Origin: JAJFUI01 sp039698035 | GTDB lineage: Bacteria; Planctomycetota; Planctomycetia; Pirellulales; Thermoguttaceae | Assembly (NCBI GenBank): GCA_039698035.1 | Contig: JBDKSW010000014.1 | Coordinates: 186,001-250,000 of the forward strand | Length of the DNA stretch: 64,000 bases | Reading direction: 5' to 3' | Part shown: positions 52,847-61,500 of the stretch, piece by piece | How the letters are laid out: every line of letters starts with the position of its first letter | Position numbering within the stretch: the stretch's first letter is position 1 | Translations under genes and position numbers: made by a program | Notes under the pieces: generated by a model | Seen by the model: only the letters and a program-made list of their open reading frames with translations | Databases searched by the model: none | Told to the model about the DNA's origin: nothing

Positions 52847-53530
52847 CTATCGCTGTTGGTTGCCGTAGGGCATTGCCGGCCGTGCGGCCGTGCCCGGGTT
52901 GTTGGCCGGTGCGTTGCGATTCAACTCGTCAACGATGTTCTGGGTAATATCCAGGCCGCGTTGCCAAACGACCGGCCGATTGATCGAAGCCAACACGCTC
53001 TCGGGGTTTTCTGGATTGGCCTCGTCGCGATTGAAGCGGATGACGAGGTCGAAGCCGTATTGCCTGCAGAAAGCGTCCGTTGCCTGGCAGATTTCCTGGT
53101 AGACGGCGTAGTAGTTCCTGGCTTCCTGCTGCAGGAAGGCAGCCTTTTGGCGATTGGTGTCGACGGCCAGCCTCGCCTGGAGATCGGCAATCTTCTCTTC
53201 GATTTCCTTGTACTGCGGAGTGCCTTTCTGGAACTGCTGCAGCTCTTCGGCCATGTGATTGATCTGCTCGCGTTTGGCTTTGAAGTCGGCCTCGGCTTGC
53301 TGAACGTCCCGTTTCAGTTGCTCCATCATCATCTTGAAACGGATGTGGTTCTTAAAGACGAAGGGCACGTCCAGCAAGGCCGTGCGCGTCGGCGGAGGCG
53401 ACGCCTGGGCGGGCATCGGCTGCCCAACGCCGGGGCCAGCGCCCGGCAGACCCTGCCCAATGCCGGTGGAGTAGTGCATGCCGAGCAACATCGCCGCCGC
53501 CAGCACGGCCAAACAAAGGCATTTCTTCAC
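52847..53530 (-). CDS. OmpH/Skp-like periplasmic chaperone
   Basis: A 227-residue exported protein. The signal peptide (KKCLCLAVLAAAMLLGMHYS) is followed by a Gly/Pro-rich spacer and then LLDVPFVFKNHIRFKMMMEQ, which corresponds to the Skp opening strand (a normal VD.xxV.xxs motif is altered). The long charged coiled coil (about residues 70-150, DVQQAEADFKAKREQINHMA) and the closing DLVIRFN region match OmpH/Skp trimers. These carry unfolded outer-membrane proteins across the periplasm. The GTG at 53530 is chosen because AAGGAG lies about 9 nt upstream; the frame is open much further, to 53842, without a ribosome site. It heads the lpxC-lpxA run. Confidence 0.86.
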   Translation of the reverse strand: MKKCLCLAVLAAAMLLGMHYSTGIGQGLPGAGPGVGQPMPAQASPPPTRTALLDVPFVFKNHIRFKMMMEQLKRDVQQAEADFKAKREQINHMAEELQQFQKGTPQYKEIEEKIADLQARLAVDTNRQKAAFLQQEARNYYAVYQEICQATDAFCRQYGFDLVIRFNRDEANPENPESVLASINRPVVWQRGLDITQNIVDELNRNAPANNPGTAARPAMPYGNQQR

Positions 53531-53926
53531 GTCAGCACTCCTTGCTGTTACGTCGGTCTTCCTTGACTGACAGCGGCCGCTTCCTATCGGACGCCTCACC
53601 GACTGGGTCAGCGAATGAATCTCCCAAAGAGGCGGTATTCTGCCCGTTCCCGGCGTTTCGGTAAATAGCAGATAATTTTTTGCAGGCCGTTTGCCACAAG
53701 GCGTGAAATTGTAAGCGGTTGTGATCGGTGAGACGCGCCACGGCCCCGGCCCAAATCGGCAGCGATCGGGCGGGTTTTTCGCAGGATCGACGGGAATGAT
53801 GGACTTTATGCCAAGAGGCTCTGCCAAAAGCCTCTTCGCCACGATCCCGAGGGCCCCACCGAAACGGCCGCCAGTCGCACACCTGCAATGGGAGATGGTC
53901 GATCGTGCGAAACAGGCAAGGGGGCC
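53531..53926. other. Intergenic region between skp and tRNA-Arg, no supported gene
   Basis: It should contain the promoter of the skp-lpx run on the minus strand; AT-rich DNA around 53660-53690 is a candidate. An 8-bp hairpin (AAGAGGCT near 53812 with AGCCTCTT near 53827) is present. No gene is supported. Confidence 0.35.
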
Positions 53927-53955
53927 TTGGCCGGCGGCCCGGAAGCTGGTATCCT
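53927..53955 (+). promoter_or_regulatory. Putative promoter of tRNA-Arg (TTGGCC-N17-TATCCT)
   Basis: -35 TTGGCC at 53927-53932 and -10 TATCCT at 53950-53955 with a 17-bp spacer, about 85 bp before the tRNA. Confidence 0.5.
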
Positions 53956-54040
53956 GCTAGAAGTCGTTCAACATGTGCCGGTTGGCCGAAGGCTGCTGAA
54001 AGCCTTTGTCGCGCGCCGATACAACAGACGGCGCTAAGAC

Positions 54041-54114
<74 letters not shown>

Positions 54115-54127
54115 CTTTGTCATCGAT

Positions 54128-54166
54128 CGCCGCAGGCCTGAACCGCCTGCGGCGTCTTCGTTTCTT
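54128..54166 (+). terminator. Intrinsic terminator of tRNA-Arg
   Basis: Perfect 10-bp arms (54128-54137 CGCCGCAGGC and 54145-54154) with a 7-base loop and a TCTTCGTTTCTT tail. Confidence 0.8.
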
Positions 54167-54371
54167 GGCCGGCCTCACGGCCTCCGCCACTTTTCGAGCC
54201 CCCAAAATGCCCGCAGCGTTTTGCCGCCTCTTCCAGGCCCGATGTGTGGCATGAGCGGTAAGTTGCAGGACGCCAGGGCCATGACCGCAGTGAACCGTGA
54301 TCGCCCAGCGGAATAGATTCGATCCGCTGCGGGACCGTCGACTCCCGGCTCTTCGGGCAACTTCAGATGTC

Positions 54372-54418
54372 CGAAGTATCCCGGGCCAAGGTGATTGGCC
54401 GCCCCCGGGAATACTTCG
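54372..54418. repeat. Extended hairpin/palindrome of unknown role
   Basis: CGAAGTAT and CCCGGG (54372-54385) pair with CCCGGG-A-ATACTTCG (54404-54418), giving 14 bp with one bulged base. A smaller CCAA/TTGG hairpin lies in the loop. No U-tract follows on either strand. It lies between the terminators of two opposing genes. Confidence 0.6.
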
Positions 54419-54499
54419 CAAGCGACGCCGAGAGGCTGAAAACGTTTGGAACGCAGCTTCCCGCGTCCGACAGCGGCTGCCGAACACCCAAGAAACGAA

Positions 54500-54534
54500 C
54501 AGGTCTGCCCGAGAGTTGCTCTCGGGCAGACCTG
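54500..54534 (-). terminator. Very strong hairpin terminator of the Cys-rich gene
   Basis: Perfect 16-bp arms (54500-54515 and 54519-54534) with a 3-base loop, 26 bp past the stop of the minus-strand gene. The minus-strand tail is TTCGTTTCTT. Confidence 0.8.
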
Positions 54535-54560
54535 CGAAATTGACTGGATTCAGTCAGGCG

Positions 54561-55358
54561 TTAGTTGCGGACCAAGCTACGGGAGGCCTGGTAGATGCCG
54601 CGGCTGGGAACGGCGGCCGAAGGATCAGCCTTCGGGGCGGCCGGCAGCGGAGCGGCTTCCGGGGCCTTGGCCGGGGCCGTGGTCGGAGCAGCCTTCTTGG
54701 CCGGGGCGGTGGTGCCTTCGCAGCCGCCGCAAGCGGTCTCGCACACGTTGCCGCAAGAGGCGACGCAGCGACGCTCACCGAACAGCTTCTCGAGCAGCTC
54801 AACCACCGGGCGGCGATACAGCTTGTGGCACTTCGGCTGGCGAACCTTTTCGCAGCTCGTGACACAGGCCGGCGCACAGGGCTTTGCACAGGTCGCCGGG
54901 CAGCAAGCGCCGCACGGCTTTTCGCAAGCAACCCGACGGCAGCGCTTCACTTTGCAGCACTTCTCACAAGCGCCACAGGCCTTCTCACAAGCAGCTGCCT
55001 TCGCAAAGCAGCCTTGCTCTGAGCCACAAGCCTTCGTGGTGCAAGGATCGCACACATAGGCCTTGGCTTCAAACAGGTCGACCATGTTGCCGAACAGGTC
55101 GCGCACCGGGGTTGGACGGCACTTTTTCACCTTCTGGCAACCCTCGATGCAGGGTTTTTCGCAGGCCGTCTTGGCGCAGGGCTGTGGGCAGCACTTCGCC
55201 GGGTTGGCCTTTTCGCAGCAGGCGACCTTGCAAGTGTTGCAGCCGCCGCAGCCACCGCAGTTCAGCCCAAGCATGCGATCCAAGAGTTCAAAGCCGAACC
55301 CCTGGCTGCACAGGGCTGCGCTCACCAGGAGCGCTCCGATCATCATTTTGCTTCTCAT
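54561..55358 (-). CDS. Secreted cysteine-rich protein (38 Cys in 265 aa)
   Basis: No known family is recognised. A clear signal peptide (MMIGALLVSAALCSQGFG) is followed by a region with Cys every few residues, often in CGGC, CC, ACEKPC and CAKPC units rich in Lys, Pro and Ala. Three short helix-like segments alternate with Cys clusters (FELLDRMLGL, PVRDLFGNMVDLFEAK and PVVELLEKLFGERR), which suggests an internal repeat. The C-terminal 50 residues are an Ala/Pro-rich tail. ATG 55358 has AGGAGTGG upstream, and a 16-bp hairpin terminator follows the stop. Heavily disulfide-bonded envelope or cell-wall material is a reasonable inference for a planctomycete, but metal binding is also possible. Confidence 0.82.
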   Translation of the reverse strand: MRSKMMIGALLVSAALCSQGFGFELLDRMLGLNCGGCGGCNTCKVACCEKANPAKCCPQPCAKTACEKPCIEGCQKVKKCRPTPVRDLFGNMVDLFEAKAYVCDPCTTKACGSEQGCFAKAAACEKACGACEKCCKVKRCRRVACEKPCGACCPATCAKPCAPACVTSCEKVRQPKCHKLYRRPVVELLEKLFGERRCVASCGNVCETACGGCEGTTAPAKKAAPTTAPAKAPEAAPLPAAPKADPSAAVPSRGIYQASRSLVRN

Positions 55359-56266
55359 TGAGCAACCACTCCTTTACAGTGAACCGTGAATTGAGAACGC
55401 TGGGTCGCTATCCACAGTTCATACGGTGTACTGCGCCAGGGCCGTCGAGCCATTCCTTGGCTCGATGCAAAAACCCGATCCGGTTACCTGACGCACCCTC
55501 GAGGCGTGCCCTCCGTGGGACACGTGCAATTAGCTAAGGGTCACCTGTGGTATCGGCCGTGCCGCAAAGACGCCTTGAGCCGGCGCAACCTATTTCTATT
55601 AAAAGGTTTACTGCTCCCGTTGCGCAAAGATTTCCATCAGCGCAGACGGGTGAAACTTTGCCGGTTCTGCGGCCAAAAAACTGGCAATCGGACGCCGTAG
55701 CTTTCGCCCCAGCGGTAAACTTCCGCCAGTTTGACACCGCCAGACCTTGGGCCGATTCACCATACCGGCTCCGGCTTGGGGCGTTTTGGCAAGCCTCGCG
55801 GCCCACGTTCCATCGCGGCGTCTCCCGGGAATCGCCTTTTGCCGTCCCATCGCGCCTCCCAACTCGACCGCTTTGCCGCCTTGCGTTCCGCCCAACCCAA
55901 AGCCCAAGACGCCGACCGGCGGCTCTCGCACGTGCCATTCACCACCCACGAACCTTGGCAACAGCCCATGCCCGCCGCGCATTCTATAGATATGAGGACA
56001 GGTCGACGGAAGCGAAGCCAATGGGGCCAGCGTCTATCGCCGACGAGAAGCATCGCCGGATGTTGGAAGCGGGCAGGCAATAGGAGACTCGGCTGCCGTG
56101 GAACTCGCCCGATCGCAGGCCAGGCAACGCGGCCATCGACCAGCAGGCGGCCAACAGGCTCGGCAGCGCGTCAGACGGCTACCCGACCGAAAGTCCTCGA
56201 CCTGGTACGCAAGGCCAACGTTCCAGCGTCGCGGCGGTAAACAAAACGCCAATCGGAGTTGCACCG
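55359..56266. other. Long intergenic region, no supported gene
   Basis: About 900 bp between two minus-strand genes. Overlapping open frames on both strands are compositionally Arg/Pro-rich shadows without ribosome sites or recognisable motifs. The 55,490-55,700 stretch is less GC-rich and may hold promoter elements for the Cys-rich gene. No structured RNA was recognised. Confidence 0.4.
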
Positions 56267-57100
56267 CTACAAACCGAGTTGGGCAAACGCGGCCTTGGCA
56301 TGTTCCAGCAGATCGTGATAGTCGACCGTGTCAAACTCTTCGCCCAGCAGTTCGACATCGTAGTAGCCGTCGTAACCGCCAGCCCGAAGGGCCGCGACGA
56401 TCTGTCGCAAGGGGACCACGCCCTCGCCCAGCCGGCAACGATTCTGTTCGCCGTTGGGCGGGCGGCGTCCATCGCCAAGTTGCACGATCGCGATCTGCGA
56501 GGCCGCGGCGGCAATCTTGCGGGACAGGTCATCCACCTGCTCAGACGGCTCGTCCATCGGCCCCGTGAAACCGAGATGGTAGGTGTCCAGCACCATTTTG
56601 ACGCGCGGGTGATTGACCGCGGCCAACAGCGAGAGCGTATTGTCCAAGTCGTTCAAGAACGTCCACTCGGCGGCGCATCCGGCATGCATCGGTTCGACGG
56701 CGAGCGTCACACCGGCGGCGTCCGCTTGCGGCGTCAACTCGGTCAAGGCCGCCTGAAAGAGCTGGCGGGCGTGGTTGAAGGTGTGGCCGCCGCGCGGACC
56801 GCTGTAGAGGACCAGCGTGGGACAGCTCAATTCGGCGGCCACGTGGATGGCCTCGCCAGCGTCCTCAAGGCTCTCTCGATAGGTGCGCCCATCGCTGCCG
56901 GTGAAGCCGCCGGCCCAAAACAAGTGGGAGACCTTCAGGCCCGCCCGACGCAGCAGCGCGACGGATGGGGCCAAGCCGAAGTCGGAGAGCTTCTGACGCC
57001 AAACGCCGATGGCCGGAATGCCGGCGGCGCCATAGTGCGTGACGTCCTGTTCCAGCGACCAACGGAAGGTGGTTGTTTCACTGATCGACAGTTGCGGCAT
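56267..57100 (-). CDS. Sugar phosphate isomerase/epimerase (xylose-isomerase-like TIM barrel)
   Basis: A 277-residue protein of the AP-endonuclease-2/xylose-isomerase-like superfamily, whose members isomerise or epimerise sugars, inositols or their ketones with a divalent metal. Barrel features seen are GVWRQKLSDFG, SHLFWAGGFTG, LVLYSGPRGGH, TLAVEPMHAG (Glu ligand), VKMVLDTYHLGF (Asp and His), IVQLGDGRRPP (Asp) and YYDVELLGEEFD (Glu near the end), so the metal ligands appear intact. GAGAGG lies just upstream of ATG 57100. The next gene upstream on this strand (TraB-like) ends 41 bp away, but no pathway link is evident. Confidence 0.86.
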   Translation of the reverse strand: MPQLSISETTTFRWSLEQDVTHYGAAGIPAIGVWRQKLSDFGLAPSVALLRRAGLKVSHLFWAGGFTGSDGRTYRESLEDAGEAIHVAAELSCPTLVLYSGPRGGHTFNHARQLFQAALTELTPQADAAGVTLAVEPMHAGCAAEWTFLNDLDNTLSLLAAVNHPRVKMVLDTYHLGFTGPMDEPSEQVDDLSRKIAAAASQIAIVQLGDGRRPPNGEQNRCRLGEGVVPLRQIVAALRAGGYDGYYDVELLGEEFDTVDYHDLLEHAKAAFAQLGL

Positions 57101-57141
57101 CGGTGGATCCTCTCACGCGATGGCGGTCGGCAGCCTCGCCA

Positions 57142-58026
57142 CTACTTCAAGTTCCAGGCGGTCAGCCACCGGGTTTCCACCGGACGGAGTCCGAAGTCGT
57201 CGCGAAGCCGGCGAACGAAATCGGGCATATGACCGCCGCCGTAGAAGATGGCAATTTTTCGCTTTCCCGCCGCGAGCTGTTTGCGAAGGACCTCGAGAGC
57301 GACCTCGTTACGACCACTGATCAGAGTCGATCCGCGAGGCCCCTCAAGGGCCGCCAGAGCGTCATCGCTTTCGAGCAACTGCTCGGCGACGATCCGTTTG
57401 AGCGCCAGCGCGCGATTCTCATCCATCAGCGCGGCCAGCAGCTTGAGGCTATCCACGGCGTCGTTTGATTGGCTTTCTCGCGTCAGGGCGTACCCAAGCA
57501 ACCGAGCAACCATGCCTAGGGCCGTTTCGCCCCGTTTTTTCATCGACTTCCTGAACTCCTCGGGCGACATGTCCGCGTGAACCATATTTTTCGCGGCGTA
57601 GTCGATGCCATCAAGTTGGAAGCTCAAGTCGAGAACGTCCTTCACAGCGTTTTGCAGAAATGAGATGGGGTTGTTCTCTGTGGAACGGCCGGGCCGCGGG
57701 ACCGAAGTCGCTTCCGTGGCGACCAATTCGTAAAGCACGGCGTCATAGCCCTTGAAGTCGCTGTTGAGCTGCTTATAGTAGGCCATGTCCGCAATATGAA
57801 TGGCGGCCACCAGATCGACCGTCGGCATCCGGCGATTCCCGTTGATCGGCACGCAATGCACGATGGCCGTTTCGAGCGCCGTCGGGCGGCCATTGTCGTC
57901 GCGGCTAAGTCGGATCCACGATTGCTTCGCGTCCTTGGCTTCGCCGGCGGGAGGGGCCGCGGCCGCAACGGCGCCCACGACCAGCCACGTCACGAGCGCC
58001 ACGAATGGCAGCTTGAATGTCCCCAT
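57142..58026 (-). CDS. TraB/GumN-like domain protein, secreted or membrane-anchored
   Basis: A 294-residue protein with an N-terminal signal (FVALVTWLVVGAVAAAA). The body resembles the TraB/PrgY/GumN (TIKI) group of putative metal-dependent proteases: VDLVAAIHIADMAYYKQLN with an early His, YDAVLYELVATE with an acidic pair, and near the C-terminus KIAIFYGGGHMPDFVRRL with the GxxH-like motif. The similarity is by motif order only, so the call is moderate. ATG 58026 begins the signal peptide; the frame stays open to 58152 without a better start. Confidence 0.7.
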   Translation of the reverse strand: MGTFKLPFVALVTWLVVGAVAAAAPPAGEAKDAKQSWIRLSRDDNGRPTALETAIVHCVPINGNRRMPTVDLVAAIHIADMAYYKQLNSDFKGYDAVLYELVATEATSVPRPGRSTENNPISFLQNAVKDVLDLSFQLDGIDYAAKNMVHADMSPEEFRKSMKKRGETALGMVARLLGYALTRESQSNDAVDSLKLLAALMDENRALALKRIVAEQLLESDDALAALEGPRGSTLISGRNEVALEVLRKQLAAGKRKIAIFYGGGHMPDFVRRLRDDFGLRPVETRWLTAWNLK

Positions 58027-58279
58027 GGTTACGGTCCTTGAAACGCGTGCCCAGTGCCCAAGGGAAGTATAGTCTTCGGCGGACTTGCTGAAAACGGCGA
58101 AACCGTCGCTGCAATGAGGCCCGACAAACGGCCTGTTTTTGCAGAGACCCACATGGGCTACTGGCGGCCGGTGTGGACAACCGCAGAACGCTGTCAGCAG
58201 CGTCGCTAGCAGGCTGGCAATTTCTAAGAAAGACGTCTTGCGTTTGCCGAAAGATGATGCATACTACCTACACTCTCGC

Positions 58280-58344
58280 GGGACGTTAGTTCCGTGAGGC
58301 GGGCTTCTGCAGGTTCCTGCCCCACCTGCGGAGGCCTTTTTTTT
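58280..58344 (+). ncRNA. Candidate small RNA with a strong terminator (about 65 nt)
   Basis: A strong plus-strand terminator occurs where no plus-strand gene exists upstream, so a short transcript is likely. A promoter-like pair lies just before (TTGCCG at 58244-58249, 19-bp spacer, TACACT at 58269-58274). The transcript would hold a small CGGGA/TTCCG hairpin and then the terminator stem. No open frame fits. The promoter is weak and the family unknown. Confidence 0.45.
58302..58344 (+). terminator. Strong intrinsic terminator, plus strand
   Basis: A 13-bp stem with two G-U pairs (58302-58314 and 58324-58336), a 9-base loop, then eight T residues. Confidence 0.8.
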
Positions 58345-58441
58345 CGCCTCGGCGCAGCTCACCGGCAAATTCGGGCACACGATTCTCGCCGCCGGAACGC
58401 GATTCCACACAGCGCGGTCGGGCCAGCGTTGACCAAGCGAA

Positions 58442-58490
58442 AGACCTCCGGCCACCCAAGCGCTTGGCACCTTTGGGCGACGGGAGGTCT
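58442..58490 (-). terminator. Hairpin after the giant minus-strand gene
   Basis: Perfect 8-bp arms (58442-58449 AGACCTCC and 58483-58490) with an inner partly paired loop, 22 bp past the stop of the giant gene. On the minus strand it is followed by TTTCGCTT. Confidence 0.5.
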
Positions 58491-58511
58491 CTTCGCAGCT
58501 TTCTTCAAGTG

Positions 58512-61500
58512 TTACGCCGAGTACGATGCCATCACGGCGTCTACGGCGTTGGTCGTGTTGTCATCCGAGTCGTCGGAGACGGCGGTCTCGTCCCAGAGCC
58601 AAGCTGCCTTGGCAGAGCTCGCCACGGCCGCCGACTGCAACGCAGCACTGTGTGCCGCAGCAGCCACGCTGGACGAACCCACCGTGAAGGTGCCGCTGTA
58701 GGTCGACGTATTGCCGAGCGTGTCCTTCGCCGTGATGACGTAGGAGTGGCTGCCGGCAGACAGCGTGCCGAAGGACGCCGAGTAGTTGACGCCCGACGTG
58801 GCCGTGTACGGACCGTAGACCTTCGAGACACTGGAGCCGTCGACCGTGACGCTCGCGCTGGCCACGCCGTTGGAATCCAGAGCGTTCCAGCTCACGATGC
58901 CCCTGGCCGGCGAGACCACGACGCTGCTGATTGTCGGACCGGCGTTCGTGGCGGCGCTGGCCACCGTGAACGTGCCGGTCGAGGTCGACGTATTGCCGAG
59001 CGTGTCCTTCGCCGTAATGACGTAGGTATGGCTGCCGGCAGACAGCGTGCCGAACGACGCCGAGTAGTTGACGCCCGACGTGGCCGTGTACGGACCGTAG
59101 ACCTTCGAAACGCTGGAGCCGTCGACCGTGACGCTCGCGCTGGCCACGCCGTCGGAATCCAGAGCGTTCCAGCTCATCGTGCCCTTGGCCGGCGAGACCA
59201 CGACGCTGCTGATCGTCGGACCGGCATTCGCGGCTACGACAATCGTGCCGCTGTAGGTCGACGTATTGCCGGCCTTGTCCTTCGCCGTGATGACGTAGGC
59301 ATGGCTGCCGGCCGACAGCGTGCCAAAGGACGCCGAGTAGTTGACGCCCGACGTGGCCGTGTACGGACCGTAGACCTTCGAGACACTGGAGCCGTCGACC
59401 GTGACGGTCGCGCTGGCGACGCCGTCGGAATCCAAGGCGTTCCAGCTCATCGTACCCTTAGTGGTCGAGACGACCACGTCGCTAATCGTTGGACCGGCGT
59501 TGGCAGCCACGGTGAATGAGCCCGTGTAGGTGGACACGTGGCCCAACTCGTCATAGGCCGTGATGACGTAGGTGTGCTTGCCGGCCGACAGGGTCCCGAA
59601 GGAGGCGGAGAAGTTCACGCCGGAGGACGCCGTATACGGGCCGTAGACCTTGCCGGTGGTCGTCCCGTCGATGACCAACTTCGCTGTGGCCACGCCGTCC
59701 GAGTCGACTGCGTTCCAGGTCATCGTGCCGGAACTGGCCACGACAACGACCTTGCTAATCTTGGGACCGCCAGTCGTCACGGTGCTCATGACACGCGAGA
59801 GCACGTAGGTGGAGCTGGAAGTCGCCCCGGTGGCACTGACGGAACTGGTCCAAGCAGTTGCAATGATGGTGCCATCGTCGCTGATGGCAACGGCCGGCAG
59901 AGCTTGGTCGCCCGCCGTCACGGCATTGACACGGAACTCGCCATAAGCGTCGCCCGTGGCGTCGGTCGCGTCGGCCCCGCTGGCCGTGTACATGCGAGCG
60001 TAAATACCGTAGTCCTTCGTGGGATTGGCGATGCTCGAATCGTAGTTATCCTGACCGAAGCTGGACCAAGTGACGACGAAGCTTCCGTCGTCCGCCATGG
60101 CGACGTCCGGGTTGACCTGCCAATTCAACGTGGTTTCGTTGACCTGGAACTCGGCGGTGTCGCGAGCGACGCCGGCCGACGTGTAGCGGCGAGCGTAGAC
60201 GCCGTAACCGCTGCTGTCCTGGCCAAAGCTCGAATAGACGACCACGAAGTCGCCGTCCGAGTCCATGGCCACCGAGGCGTTGATTTGCTTATCGCTGGTG
60301 ACCGTATCGACCTGGAACTCGCTGCCGGACTTAGTTCCGCTCGAGGCATAGTACTGTCCGAAGACGCCCCAATCGTAGCCGTCCTGGCCAGAGCTTTGCC
60401 AGACGATCACGAAGTCGCCGTTGTCGTCCATGGCCACCGACGAGTTCTTTTGCGTGTTCGTCGTCGTGGTATTGACGAGGAACTCATCACTCAGGGCCGT
60501 GCCCTGCACGCTGAAGCGTCGGGCATAGACATCGAGGCCCGAGCCGTCGAGCGACTCGGAAGTCCAGGTGACGACAAAGTCGCCATTGGCGTCCATCGCC
60601 ACGCTCGGCAGAGACTGCGTGCCGGCAGTCGTCTGATTGATCAGGATAGCGCTGCCCACGGCGTCGCCATTCTTGTCGTAAATCTGGGCGTAGATACCTG
60701 TGCTGTCGAGACTGCTGTCGCTCGACGTACCGGTCAGATTGCCGGAACCGGACCAGACGATGACGTAGTCGCCGTAGGAGTCCATCGCGACGGCGCAGTT
60801 CGTCTGAACACCATTGTCGCTGTAGACGACGTTGCCGCTGGTGTCGATCGTCGTGGTGTGGGCGTTGACGATCGTTTCCGAACCAACCTTCTCGCCATAC
60901 TGGTCGTACCGCTGGAAGGCAATGTCGCCGCCGTCGCCGTAATGGTCAGTCGTCCAGACAATGACATAATCGCCGGCGGAATTCATAGCGATATCGGTCG
61001 TGACATCGGTGCTGTTCGTCGTGCCCGAGCTGGTGGCGATGTCAGAGCTATCAGTGGTTGGATCGCCGATGGTCGTGGTGTTGCCATCGTCCGTTTCCGA
61101 GCCGCCCGTGCCGCTCACGGTGAAGTCGAGCACGTAGTCGGTGCCGGGCGTTCCACTGTAGTCTCCGTCGAGCTTGTTGCCGAACAGATCCTTGACGGCG
61201 CTGGAAATCGTCAACTCGTAGTAGCCGCTCTCGAGCGCATCGTAGTCCGATGTGCTGATGTCGCTATCGAAGGTGATGACAGCTTCGTACTGATTGGTTT
61301 CCGAATTGTAGCTGTATGCGACCTTGGCGATAACACCGCTCAACACGGCGCCATTCTCGGTCAACGTCCAGTTGCTGAGATTCAGAATGCTGTTGGCGCC
61401 GCTGGTGCCATTCTTGACACAAATATCCTCGCTGAACACGATGACGAACTGCGTGGGCGAGTTGTCGAGCGTCTGCGAATCGGTGACCAGCGCCAACGAC

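Noticed and set aside
58681..59775. CRISPR-like array
   Set aside because: The repeats are 273-bp coding units in frame within one gene, not short repeats with unique spacers.
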